Source: an uncultured Opitutales bacterium (GTDB lineage: Bacteria; Verrucomicrobiota; Verrucomicrobiia; Opitutales; Intestinicryptomonadaceae). From it: 16,000 bases of DNA. Below, in pieces: positions 7,283 through 14,498 of this stretch. Below the pieces are notes generated by a model. It made no database searches and was not told where the DNA came from. It saw only the letters and a program-made list of their open reading frames with translations. The stretch lies in the NCBI GenBank assembly GCA_900552245.1, contig URYY01000034.1:1-16000 (forward strand), given 5' to 3'. Each line of letters opens with the position of its first letter. The first letter of the stretch is position 1. Made by a program: the position numbers and the translations under genes.

Positions 7283-8122
7283 ATGAAGAAATTAAATGCT
7301 CTATTACTGATGCTGTTAGCCTGTGTGGCCACATATGCGCAAGATAAAAACTTCCACATATATCTGTGCCTTGGGCAATCAAATATGGAGGGCAATGCAA
7401 AGCCCGAAGCAGAGGATTTTGATGGGATTGACGAGCGCTTTAAAATGATGGCTGCCGTTGATTTTCCAGATTTAAAGAGAAAGCAGGGGAAGTGGTACAA
7501 GGCGGTTCCGCCATTGGCGCGCGGCTATACGGGGTTAACTCCGGCGGATTACTTTGGGCGCACAATGGTAGCAAACCTGCCGCAAAAAATAAAAGTGGGC
7601 GTAATAAATGTTTCAGTAGCCGGATGTTGCATTGAGCTATTTGACAAAGACAAGTTTGAGGAGTACATAAAGACTCAACCGGACTGGATGAAAAACATTG
7701 TAAAGGACTATGGCGGCAATCCTTACGAAAGGTTAGTGGCGCTCGCGAAGCAAGCAAAAAAGCAGGGTGTTATAAAAGGTATATTGCTTCATCAGGGAGA
7801 ATCAAACGGCGGCGATAAACAGTGGCCGGAAAAGGTTAAAATTGTTTACGAAAATTTGTTAAAAGATTTAAATCTGAGGGCAAAGGACGTTCCGCTACTT
7901 GCTGGAGAACTTGTGAATGCCGACCAAAATGGAGCATGCGCAGGAATGAATGAAATTATCGACACCTTGCCGCAAGTTATTCCGACAGCCCATGTCATTT
8001 CCTCCAAAGGGTGCCCTGCAAATGACGACAAATTGCACTTTGCAGCTCAAGGTTATAGAATACTCGGCAAGCGATATGCCGAGACTATGCTAAAGCTACT
8101 GGGGTATAAATATAAAAATTGA
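7283..8122 (+). CDS. Secreted SASA/SGNH-family carbohydrate acetylesterase
   Basis: This is a predicted exported acetylesterase of the SASA group (sialate O-acetylesterase / acetylxylan esterase, CE6-like). Residues 1-19 are a signal peptide ending ATYAQ. Block I is CLGQSNMEG with the nucleophile Ser33. The oxyanion Gly/Asn region is NVSVAGC near 109-115. HQGESN at 170-175 is the conserved block of this group, and DDKLHF gives Asp249 and His252 for the triad. The 279-residue length is typical of single-domain members. The start at 7283 fits the signal peptide although the Shine-Dalgarno motif is weak. It follows the esterase by 90 bases and precedes the rhamnosidase by 49 bases, so the three are probably one transcript. 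The likely job is removing acetyl groups from sugars so that glycosidases can act. Sialic acid is not implied: no nan genes are in view. Confidence 0.88.
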   Translation: MKKLNALLLMLLACVATYAQDKNFHIYLCLGQSNMEGNAKPEAEDFDGIDERFKMMAAVDFPDLKRKQGKWYKAVPPLARGYTGLTPADYFGRTMVANLPQKIKVGVINVSVAGCCIELFDKDKFEEYIKTQPDWMKNIVKDYGGNPYERLVALAKQAKKQGVIKGILLHQGESNGGDKQWPEKVKIVYENLLKDLNLRAKDVPLLAGELVNADQNGACAGMNEIIDTLPQVIPTAHVISSKGCPANDDKLHFAAQGYRILGKRYAETMLKLLGYKYKN

Positions 8123-8145
8123 CAATTAACTGTTTTATTATAAAG

Positions 8146-8170
8146 CTCCATCTTGTTGTGTATGATGGAG
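8146..8170 (+). promoter_or_regulatory. Hairpin covering the ribosome binding site of the GH106-like gene
   Basis: CTCCATC (8146-8152) pairs perfectly with GATGGAG (8164-8170) across an 11-base loop. The 3' arm contains GGAG directly before the ATG at 8172, so pairing would hide the ribosome binding site. No T-tract follows immediately, which argues against a plain terminator. Confidence 0.45.
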
Positions 8171-8171
8171 T

Positions 8172-9314
8172 ATGGGAAAGCGGATTTTTTTATTTATAAA
8201 CCTATTGTCAGTTTTATTGTCGTCTGTTTTGCTTGCATCGGGAGAGGGACGACCACTTAGGGAAGGCACTTTTGATCTTCCTGAAATGTTTAAAAATCCG
8301 CCTAATGGTTACGGCGAGGTTCCCTTCTACTGGTGGATGGGCGACAAGCTCGAGCGCAAGCATATTCTCGCGCATTTAGAAGAGTTAAAAGGCAAGGGTA
8401 TTCAAAGTCTGCAGGTAAATTACGCCCACAGCGATAAGGGGGGATATTTTTGGGGGCTTACATACCGCTCGGATCCTCCTCTTATGAGCGATGAGTGGTG
8501 GGATTTGTTTGCTTGGTTTAAGAGTGAAGCAAACAAGCGAGGTATGAGCGTAAGCCTCAGCGACTACACCCTCGGGCTGGGGCAGGGCCAGTTTCTAGAT
8601 AGAGCGCTGGCAGAAGATCCCGCCTTGAGGGCGCAGGTCTTAAATGAGTTTAAGGCGGAATTTAAAGACAAATTAAATGTAAAATTGCCCTGCAAAAAGC
8701 CGCTTTGTGCGGCAATTTATTCAATTGCCTCCGACGGCAAACTCTTGCCAAATACGCGTGAAAATGTGAGCAAGCTTGTCGATGCAGATGGTTTTTTAAA
8801 ATTAGAGCGCAGAGGCAGGCATATTCTTGTATGCGTCTATCCTCAGCTTATTGAGGTTTCGTATGATCCCACAAATCCGGATTCAGGAAAGTTGTATATA
8901 AAGCATTTCTTTGAGGAATTTGAAAGGAGGCTGGGTGGGTGCAACGGACTCAATTTTTTCTTTAGCGATGAATTGGATTTTAGAATCGAGGGGCGCTTTG
9001 TTTGGAGCGAATACTTGCAGTCCGAATTTAAAAAAGCTAAGGGCTACGATATTGGCAATTGCGCGGATTTGCTTTTTGTAGATTACCCCGATTTGTCTGC
9101 GAAAATAAAACTCGATTATAACGACGTATTTGTGAGCTTGTCTGAAAAGAATTTTTTTAAACCGGTGTATGATTGGCACGAGTCAAGAGGAATGATATAT
9201 GGTTGCGATCACGGCTCGAGGGGGAAAAAAGTAGATGAATTTGGCGACCATTTTAGGATTATTAGGTGGAATCAGGGGCCGGGTTGCGACCAGCGCACGG
9301 GGAATCGGATCTAA
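8172..9314 (+). CDS. GH106-like alpha-L-rhamnosidase, N-terminal part (frameshifted gene)
   Basis: This is the first part of a large secreted glycosidase that resembles GH106 alpha-L-rhamnosidases and acts by removing terminal rhamnose. Residues 1 to about 24 are a signal peptide (MGKRIFLFINLLS...). The catalytic TIM-barrel region starts with GYGEVPFYWWMGDKL near 46-60 and GIQSLQVNY near 76-84. FFFSDELDF at 262-270 carries Glu267, which I infer is the general acid by position. WSEYLQSEFKKAKGYDI and RIIRWNQGPGCDQ near 363-374 are family-like. The protein should run straight on into the next frame; here it ends after GCDQRTGNRI because of a shift near 9299. The ATG at 8172 is the only in-frame start before the signal peptide; its GGAG is unusually close (one base between) and lies in a hairpin. 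Rhamnosidase activity is inferred, other alpha-glycosidase specificity is possible. Confidence 0.82.
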   Translation: MGKRIFLFINLLSVLLSSVLLASGEGRPLREGTFDLPEMFKNPPNGYGEVPFYWWMGDKLERKHILAHLEELKGKGIQSLQVNYAHSDKGGYFWGLTYRSDPPLMSDEWWDLFAWFKSEANKRGMSVSLSDYTLGLGQGQFLDRALAEDPALRAQVLNEFKAEFKDKLNVKLPCKKPLCAAIYSIASDGKLLPNTRENVSKLVDADGFLKLERRGRHILVCVYPQLIEVSYDPTNPDSGKLYIKHFFEEFERRLGGCNGLNFFFSDELDFRIEGRFVWSEYLQSEFKKAKGYDIGNCADLLFVDYPDLSAKIKLDYNDVFVSLSEKNFFKPVYDWHESRGMIYGCDHGSRGKKVDEFGDHFRIIRWNQGPGCDQRTGNRI

Positions 9315-11782
9315 TAAAAAACAAGGTTGCCTCTTCGATTTCTCACATGTACAAGCGACCGCGCGTCTGGTTGGAGGGCTTTTACGCCTCGAATTGGGGG
9401 CAGACTCCGCAGCATCTGTCAAACGCAATATTTTCCAATTTTGCGATGGGGCAGAATTTGCTTAGCCTGCATGGTTTGTATTACTCCACAATGGGTGGCT
9501 GGTGGGAATGGGCCCCGCCTTGCAATCACTTTAGGCAGCCCTATTGGAAGGAGATGCCCACACTTTTAAAATGTGTGCAGCGCCTGAGTTTTCTGCTTTC
9601 GCAGGGAACTCACAGGGCGGATATAGCGATAATGTATCCGCTTGAGCCTAAGGTGGCGGGGTTCGGAACAATGTCTGTAGATCTAGCATTCGGCTTGGCG
9701 GATAGACTGTATAATTCCGGGCGCGACTTCGATTTTATGGATGCTGAATCCATAGAGCGGGCAGAGTATGGCGATGGAAAGATAAAAGTGTCGGGCGAGG
9801 AATTTGAAGTTCTGATTATACCCGCTATGGAGGCAATGCGCCAATCGACGCTCGAAAGTCTGGCAAGCCTAGCAAGGGCAGGAGCGCGAATCTGGTTTCT
9901 AAAGACTACTCCAAAAGTCTCGGACTGGCTAGAAAACTTTCCGGGGGGCAATCAAATTTCCGAACTTGAGAGATCTTCTGCGGAAGATATTGTAAAGAGC
10001 ATGCTTAAACTTGAATCAGTGAGAGTGTTTAACAATTCTGATGAACTCATTGAATCTATGGCTAAATCATTTCAGGCGGATTTTAAGATTTTGTCTGGCA
10101 AAGTTTCAAACCCGCGAGTTTTGCATAGGAATATAAACGGAGATGATTACTATTGCCTTTACAATATTCCTGCAGGCAGTGTCTGCGAATTTAGGGCGGA
10201 AGGCAAAGTTACCTTGCTCGATCCATTTAGCGGTAAAGAGCGAGACATAAATGTAATTTGCCAGCAAAATGGAGTAAGTACCATCAGCACTCCGTTAAAT
10301 AGCACGGATTTTCAAATTCTTAGATTTAATAGGCACAAGAAAGCGACTTTCGCAAAATCAACATTAAATAGTGAGAAATTTTTGAGCTCACAAGAGCTTT
10401 CCGGCAAGTGGAATTTCTATTTTAAGCCCGTATTAGACAATAGCTGGGGAGACTTTGAGTGGCCGCCTAGCAATGAATTAATCGGACCGCAAATACGCTT
10501 TGTAAGAAGCCGACAAAATTTAGATGCAGGTAATGAAAAATCCGAACTAGAGCAAATCGGCTTTTCCTCAAAATTCCTAATTTTGGGACCGCTTGAAAAG
10601 CCTATTTTAACTTCTAATGCAGACGATATTTTAGAGTGCTTTGCGGAAAACTCAGCGGAATTAAAAATTTCAATGCGCTTCGGCGTTTTGGGTGATAGCG
10701 CCCACCAGGGATACCACGGGCTAAAGGCTGAAATAAGCGACTACTTTATAAGGCTCGGAAAAATTGTTGTCGGCGACACATCTATGATTAGAACGGCAGA
10801 AAATGCCGGCAACTACTACTATTTATACACGAAAGTTTACGCCCCGCGCGACGGCTATTTCAAAATTCTAACGGGCGATATGAGGCCGGGAGAAATATTC
10901 TTAAACGGAGAATTGATTGATATATCATCAAGCTCGGCTCTCCTGCGCCGCGGGGCAAATGAATTGATATTGCGCTACGATTCTCATGGAGCAACTCACT
11001 TTTTATTTTGCGATACTGATGCGCCGGATACTCAATTTGAATTTGCAATCAAGCAGGCGCCTCTTTCCATGTCTTGGAATGGCAAGAAAAATATTTTGCC
11101 CTTTGATGCGATCACAGATTTTTCAAGCCCAATAATCTTAAGTTTTGAAAGCGCTCCGGCCTTGAAGGAGTTTCAGTTTACAATAATGGGCGATGAAGTG
11201 AAGGTTCTTGTCAATGGAAAAGCTGCTGAATTGTATCTACTTTCTGTCGGCGATGACTCGGCAAAAACATACAAGGCGAGGGTGGGGAATGTGTCGAAGG
11301 GAACATCTAATGTGGAAATTTCCGTAAATAAACCAATGCCGGGATTCGGTGCTGCGGCAGCTTTGAGGGGCTACATAAGGCAAACTTGCGCAGTGGGTGA
11401 AATCGAATTATCGTCTTGGGATAAGTTTGAGGGAATGCGCACTTACTCGGGCGGAGCTGTTTATTCCAAGCAGTTTGAACTCAGCCGAAATTGGGTTGGC
11501 AAACGCATTGAGCTTGATCTCGGCAAAGTTGGCGGACTGGCACGCGTGCGCTTAAACGGGAAAGATGCCTCTGTGAGCTTCTATCCCCCTTGGATATTTG
11601 ACATAAGCGACCTTGTTAAGGAAGGTAAAAATATGCTCGAAGTAGAGGTTTTCAATACTGCCGCAAATCACTATATAACAATACCCACAAAATACAGGGG
11701 CAGCACTTTATCTGGGCTATTAAGCACGCCGCGCTTGAATTGCTACGGCAGAAGTTGCGACATGGTAGGATCCAATCCCTAA
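9266..11782 (+). CDS. GH106-like alpha-L-rhamnosidase, C-terminal part (frameshifted gene)
   Basis: This frame continues the same enzyme. Real homology begins around 9299 (GESDLIKNKVASS); codons before that are the out-of-frame overlap. The barrel is completed by RPRVWLEGFYASNWG, whose Glu (codon 9374-9376) is a candidate catalytic residue, then AMGQNLLSLHGLYYS and MYPLEPK. Beta-sandwich domains follow. The last 120 residues are a GH2-type sugar-binding fold (YSKQFELS, VRLNGKDASV, YPPWIFDISDLVKEGKNMLEVEVFN). Joined to the first part the protein would be about 1200 residues, near the usual GH106 size. If expressed separately, translation could only begin internally (ATG 9347), without a signal peptide or the first half of the barrel, so this piece alone should be inactive. 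No terminator is seen after the stop. Confidence 0.82.
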   Translation: MESGAGLRPAHGESDLIKNKVASSISHMYKRPRVWLEGFYASNWGQTPQHLSNAIFSNFAMGQNLLSLHGLYYSTMGGWWEWAPPCNHFRQPYWKEMPTLLKCVQRLSFLLSQGTHRADIAIMYPLEPKVAGFGTMSVDLAFGLADRLYNSGRDFDFMDAESIERAEYGDGKIKVSGEEFEVLIIPAMEAMRQSTLESLASLARAGARIWFLKTTPKVSDWLENFPGGNQISELERSSAEDIVKSMLKLESVRVFNNSDELIESMAKSFQADFKILSGKVSNPRVLHRNINGDDYYCLYNIPAGSVCEFRAEGKVTLLDPFSGKERDINVICQQNGVSTISTPLNSTDFQILRFNRHKKATFAKSTLNSEKFLSSQELSGKWNFYFKPVLDNSWGDFEWPPSNELIGPQIRFVRSRQNLDAGNEKSELEQIGFSSKFLILGPLEKPILTSNADDILECFAENSAELKISMRFGVLGDSAHQGYHGLKAEISDYFIRLGKIVVGDTSMIRTAENAGNYYYLYTKVYAPRDGYFKILTGDMRPGEIFLNGELIDISSSSALLRRGANELILRYDSHGATHFLFCDTDAPDTQFEFAIKQAPLSMSWNGKKNILPFDAITDFSSPIILSFESAPALKEFQFTIMGDEVKVLVNGKAAELYLLSVGDDSAKTYKARVGNVSKGTSNVEISVNKPMPGFGAAAALRGYIRQTCAVGEIELSSWDKFEGMRTYSGGAVYSKQFELSRNWVGKRIELDLGKVGGLARVRLNGKDASVSFYPPWIFDISDLVKEGKNMLEVEVFNTAANHYITIPTKYRGSTLSGLLSTPRLNCYGRSCDMVGSNP
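9285..9310 (+). other. Single-base frameshift site in the GH106-like gene
   Basis: Homology leaves the first frame after GPGCDQRT and resumes in the -1 frame at GESDLIKN. The switch falls at or just before GGGG at 9299-9302. One extra base there (for example five G) would restore CDQRT-GESDLIKN. Loss of one base by mutation or a sequencing/assembly error explains it; no classical slippery heptamer with a downstream pseudoknot is evident. Confidence 0.8.
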
Positions 11783-12194
11783 CTATTTTACATTGCATAA
11801 AAGTACACAGAGCTTTCTTTAGTTTCAAGTTTTTAAGAGCATAAATCGGGGATAGTCACTTGTAGAATGCGGCGTTTTATATGCTTTGAATCTCTTTAAT
11901 TTTTTGAGCTCTAGCCAAAGAATGTGGAGTGACGGAAAGGGGCTAAAGGTAATTTTGCAATGCGCATCTCTCATTAAATGAGCTATTGGCCAAACTTTGA
12001 AAATTACAGATTTGGAACGCTCGTGGGAAGCGGTGTGAAACTATGAAAGACCATTTGTCAAAAAAACGCTATTCCACAACCTTTGGTGTTGACCCAAAAA
12101 ATCTCGCTATTTCACAAGAAGTGCATTTGACCCGATTTCTTCTTAATTTTTAGGCCTCTGCAACATATCGCAAATCATAAACTCTTTATTTTGC
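11783..12194. other. Intergenic region between the GH106-like gene and tRNA-Leu
   Basis: No gene or strong terminator is visible in these 412 bases. It holds a perfect CTCATT-A-AATGAG inverted repeat at 11970-11982 and the imperfect 38-bp-period repeat listed separately. Base composition is between that of coding DNA and the AT-rich gap. Confidence 0.6.
12061..12133. repeat. Imperfect direct repeats with 38-bp period
   Basis: GCTATTCCACAA at 12068-12079 recurs as GCTATTTCACAA at 12106-12117, and TTGACCC at 12089-12095 recurs at 12127-12133, each exactly 38 bases apart. The sequence between the matches has diverged. It may be an old duplication or paired binding sites. Confidence 0.45.
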
Positions 12195-12231
12195 AAAAAA
12201 AATGAGCCGGTTTGCATTTGCAAACCGACTC
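12195..12231 (-). terminator. Rho-independent terminator of tRNA-Leu
   Basis: On the minus strand a 12-bp stem (GAGTCGGTTTGC with GCAAACCGGCTC, one G-U pair, AAAT loop) is followed by ATTTTTTTT. It begins 6 bases after the tRNA 3' end. Confidence 0.92.
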
Positions 12232-12237
12232 CTAAAT

Positions 12238-12321
12238 TGGTGCTCAGGACGGGACTTGAACCCGTAAGCCATAGGCATACGCCCCTCAAACGTACGTGTC
12301 TACCAATTTCACCACCTGAGC
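12238..12321 (-). tRNA. tRNA-Leu, anticodon GAG
   Basis: On the minus strand the 84-nt sequence folds as a type II tRNA. The acceptor is GCTCAGG/CCTGAGC with an encoded ACCA end. The D-arm has AAATTGGTAGA. The anticodon stem is TACGT/GCGTA with loop TTGAGGG and anticodon GAG (plus-strand 12285-12287). A leucine-type long variable arm (TGCC-TAT-GGC) follows, and the T-arm is ACGGG/CCCGT with loop TTCAAGT. It reads CUC and CUU codons. It stands alone, with its own promoter and terminator. Confidence 0.96.
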
Positions 12322-12341
12322 GTTTGTTTTTAAAGCCCTCC

Positions 12342-12369
12342 ACAATACCGATGCAGCCCTTCTTGGCAA
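12342..12369 (-). promoter_or_regulatory. Promoter of tRNA-Leu
   Basis: On the minus strand TTGCCA (plus 12364-12369) and TATTGT (plus 12342-12347) are separated by 16 bases. The expected start near 12335 lies about 14 bases before the tRNA 5' end. Confidence 0.5.
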
Positions 12370-12415
12370 GAAAATTTTTCAGATTTTTTTATTTAAAATT
12401 TATCGCTCAATTTTA

Positions 12416-12445
12416 TTGGCTTTTTTACCGAGGCATTGCTACAAT
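12416..12445 (+). promoter_or_regulatory. Probable gpmA promoter
   Basis: TACAAT at 12440-12445 is a good -10 box; TTGGCT at 12416-12421 with an 18-base spacer is a fair -35. The start codon of gpmA lies about 40 bases downstream. It is divergent to the tRNA promoter. Confidence 0.45.
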
Positions 12446-12485
12446 GGGTCGGTAATTTAACAATCGTAAGAATTTGGAGTGTAAA

Positions 12486-13175
12486 ATGGCTAAACTTATT
12501 TTAATTAGGCACGGGCAGAGCGTGTGGAATTTAAAAAATGTATTCACGGGCTGGACCAACGTAGAACTTTCGGAAAATGGAGTAGATGAGGCCAAGAGGG
12601 CGGGGCAGGCGCTAAAAAATGCAAATATTAGCTTCGATGTTGCCTTTACGTCCCTTCTTAAAAGGGCTGTGCACACATTCAATTTAGTTGCGCAAACCTG
12701 CGATCTTGACTGGGTCGAGCTTCATAAAACTTGGAGGTTAAACGAGCGCCACTACGGGGCTTTGCAAGGCCTAAATAAGGCTGAAGTTGCGGCTAAACAC
12801 GGAGAGGAACAAGTGCACATCTGGCGCAGAAGCTACGATGTGAGACCCCCGCTTTTGAGCGATTCCGATAAGAGAAATCCAAAGTTTGACCCTATGTACG
12901 GTAATCTAGATGCATCTTGTTTGCCGCTCGGAGAGTCTCTCAAGGATTGCATAGCGCGCACTATGCCTTATTGGTACGATATGATAGCCCCAAATCTCAT
13001 AAACGGCAAAAGCTGCATAGTGGCCGCCCACGGAAATAGCTTGAGGGGGCTGGTAAAATATCTGGAGAACATAGGCGATTCCGAAATATCAAATCTGGAA
13101 ATTCCTACGGGAGTTCCCATTGTTTATGACTTTGATAAGAATCTAAAAATTTTAGGAAAAAGCGTACTTAAATAG
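12486..13175 (+). CDS. gpmA: 2,3-bisphosphoglycerate-dependent phosphoglycerate mutase
   Basis: This is a cytoplasmic glycolytic enzyme that interconverts 3- and 2-phosphoglycerate through a phosphohistidine. It belongs to the histidine phosphatase superfamily. LIRHGQSVWN carries the phosphorylated His9, and FTGWTNVELSENG follows. Arg60 is in LLKRAVHT, Glu87 in LNERHYGALQGLNK, and His182 in AAHGNSLRGLVK. The 229-residue length and the C-terminal PTGVPIVYDF are typical of the dPGM type. The start is the ATG at 12486, because GGAG lies six bases upstream at 12476-12479. An upstream in-frame TTG at 12474 would place that motif inside the coding region and is rejected. It is a single-gene unit with its own promoter and terminator. 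Confidence 0.96.
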   Translation: MAKLILIRHGQSVWNLKNVFTGWTNVELSENGVDEAKRAGQALKNANISFDVAFTSLLKRAVHTFNLVAQTCDLDWVELHKTWRLNERHYGALQGLNKAEVAAKHGEEQVHIWRRSYDVRPPLLSDSDKRNPKFDPMYGNLDASCLPLGESLKDCIARTMPYWYDMIAPNLINGKSCIVAAHGNSLRGLVKYLENIGDSEISNLEIPTGVPIVYDFDKNLKILGKSVLK

Positions 13176-13180
13176 CCAAA

Positions 13181-13208
13181 AAAAGGGGCACCGCAAGGTG
13201 CCCTTTTT
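13181..13208. terminator. Bidirectional terminator between gpmA and the HigA-like gene
   Basis: GGGCACC (13186-13192) pairs with GGTGCCC (13197-13203) around a GCAA tetraloop. T5 follows on the right and an A-run precedes on the left, so it can end both the plus-strand gpmA and the convergent minus-strand gene. Confidence 0.92.
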
Positions 13209-13224
13209 AATTTGAACGAAAATC

Positions 13225-13587
13225 TTAGCGCTCCTCGTAGTTTGGCTTTACCGTAGCGTTAATTTCCTCAACGAGCTCCTTTGGCAGGGTATCCTCATCG
13301 TATTTGTTCTGAAGCCCCAACCAGAAGCTAATTGGAAGCCCAAAATAGCGCGACAGGCGCAAGGCGTACTCGGCACTTATTCTAATTCTGCCGCCGAGCA
13401 TTGCGCTAAAGCAAACTAGGGGAATCCCCAAGCCTTCGGCAACCTCTTTTTGCGTTATATTGCGCGGGGCGATAAAGCGCGTTATAATTATATCACCCGG
13501 CAAGGGAACCCTATTTTTGTCGGCTCTCTTGAGGCTAGGTCTGCCCCTGCGTGGACGTTTCATTGACTTGTTTTTTACGCTATTCAT
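13225..13587 (-). CDS. higA: HigA-family antitoxin-like helix-turn-helix protein
   Basis: This is a 120-residue DNA-binding protein of the HigA/XRE type. Residues 1-25 are a basic tail (KRPRRGRPSLKRADKNR). The family core is LPGDIIITRFIAPRNITQK near 29-47, then EVAEGLGIPLVCFSAMLGG and the highly typical AEYALRLSRYFGLPISFWLGLQNKYD at about 72-97. In HigBA systems such a protein neutralises the HigB mRNA interferase and represses the operon. Here the usual toxin position upstream on the same strand (13588-13841) holds no ORF, and the downstream neighbour is the convergent gpmA. It may be an orphan antitoxin or a stand-alone regulator. The start at 13587 is the longest option; Met9 (MKRPRRG) is an alternative and neither has a clear Shine-Dalgarno motif. 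Confidence 0.86.
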   Translation of the reverse strand: MNSVKNKSMKRPRRGRPSLKRADKNRVPLPGDIIITRFIAPRNITQKEVAEGLGIPLVCFSAMLGGRIRISAEYALRLSRYFGLPISFWLGLQNKYDEDTLPKELVEEINATVKPNYEER

Positions 13588-13841
13588 AACTTTTTGTAGG
13601 AATAAATTTTGAGCTATTAATAGAAAATGCTAGGAGCGCGCACTCTCGCGACACCCCAGACAGCGCATCTGGCAAAGCCTAAGTTGCGGACGCCAATCGC
13701 CGTTTTATAAGAGCTTTGACTAGCCTTTCTTAGAAATGTTCAAAAAAAATTAAGAAACTATATATATTTTATTCTTTCGCCGCTGCAAACTTGCAAATTT
13801 TAAATTTAACCCGCTTTAAAAATCGCGACAAAGCCGTTAAG

Positions 13842-14303
13842 TTATGAATTTCTCCTCTCTAAATCTAGCAGTGTTTTTTTTATTTCAAGCCCTCCTCCGT
13901 ATCCCACCAACTTGCCGTTTGAACCTATTATTCTATGGCATGGTATGAATATTGGTATAGGATTTCTGTTGTTTGCCATTCCAACGGCTCGCGTAGCTCG
14001 GGAATTGCCGCTTAGTATTGCAATCTCTTTGTAGCTTGAAGTCCTGCCATACTCAACTTTTAGAACATTTCTCCACACTCTCTTCATAAATGCGGTTCCA
14101 TCGGGCTTTAAGGCTATGTCGAACTTTTTCCGCTTGCCGGCAAAGTATTCGTCAAGCTCTCTGAAGGCTTCCTCGGCGACGCTTGGCATGGGAAGTTCAA
14201 GATCTGCCTCGGAGCAACTTTGGTTTAAGGTCAATTTTGTCACGCATTCTCCGTCGCACTCAAGCGATACTATTCCAATAGGGGTTTTCTTAAAGTAGGG
14301 CAT
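13842..14303 (-). CDS. ogt: Methylated-DNA--protein-cysteine methyltransferase
   Basis: This is a suicide DNA-repair protein that takes the alkyl group from O6-alkylguanine (and O4-alkylthymine) onto a cysteine. The active site is IPCHRII with Cys122. The arginine finger lies in TRAVGMANNRNP (Arg105) and the helix-turn-helix in GRTSSYKEIAILSG near 86-99. GKLVGYGGGLEIKKTLLDLE is the typical C-terminal part. At 153 residues it is the short Ogt form without the Ada sensor domain. The ATG at 14303 is supported by GAGGA (plus-strand tcctc at 14311-14315) seven bases upstream. It is divergent to the transporter gene. The biochemical class is certain; ogt versus the C-terminal ada-like name is convention. 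Confidence 0.95.
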   Translation of the reverse strand: MPYFKKTPIGIVSLECDGECVTKLTLNQSCSEADLELPMPSVAEEAFRELDEYFAGKRKKFDIALKPDGTAFMKRVWRNVLKVEYGRTSSYKEIAILSGNSRATRAVGMANNRNPIPIFIPCHRIIGSNGKLVGYGGGLEIKKTLLDLERRNS

Positions 14304-14498
14304 ATAAAATTCCTCTATTTTCCATGCTACTTAAGTCCGAAAGTTTTTCGAGTAAAATCTTAGATTTTTGATATTTTAAAAATTTCTTAACTTGGTGTGA
14401 AAAAGCAAGATGAACTCCGTCTAAAAATAAAATAAAAAAATGTCTTGCCCGCACTTCAAAATCCTGCCTTTATAATATTTTTTTTCTGAACGGATTTT
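14304..14498. promoter_or_regulatory. Divergent promoter region between ogt and the transporter gene
   Basis: It contains a consensus -10 box TATAAT at 14471-14476 on the plus strand, 22 bases before the transporter ATG, without a clear -35 (TTGCCC at 14445-14450 is 20 bases away). A perfect inverted repeat AAAATCT-T-AGATTTT lies at 14354-14368 and could be an operator, though chance is plausible in AT-rich DNA. Confidence 0.4.

Noticed and set aside
8119..8144. Separate promoter (TTGACA at 8119-8124 with TATAAA at 8139-8144) before the GH106-like gene
   Set aside because: The spacer is only 14 bases and the -35 overlaps the acetylesterase stop. It is too weak to list as a feature.
9285..9310. 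Programmed -1 ribosomal frameshift in the GH106-like gene
   Set aside because: The direction fits, but there is no X-XXY-YYZ slippery heptamer and no clear downstream stimulatory structure. A plain indel is simpler.
12474..12486. Upstream TTG at 12474 as the start of gpmA
   Set aside because: It would put the GGAG ribosome binding site inside the gene, and family members begin at the MxKLxLIRHGQ region.
13588..13841. HigB toxin gene or its remnant upstream of the HigA-like gene
   Set aside because: I translated the three minus-strand frames by eye: stops are frequent and no RelE/HigB core motif (such as RLExLKGDRxGxYSI) appears.
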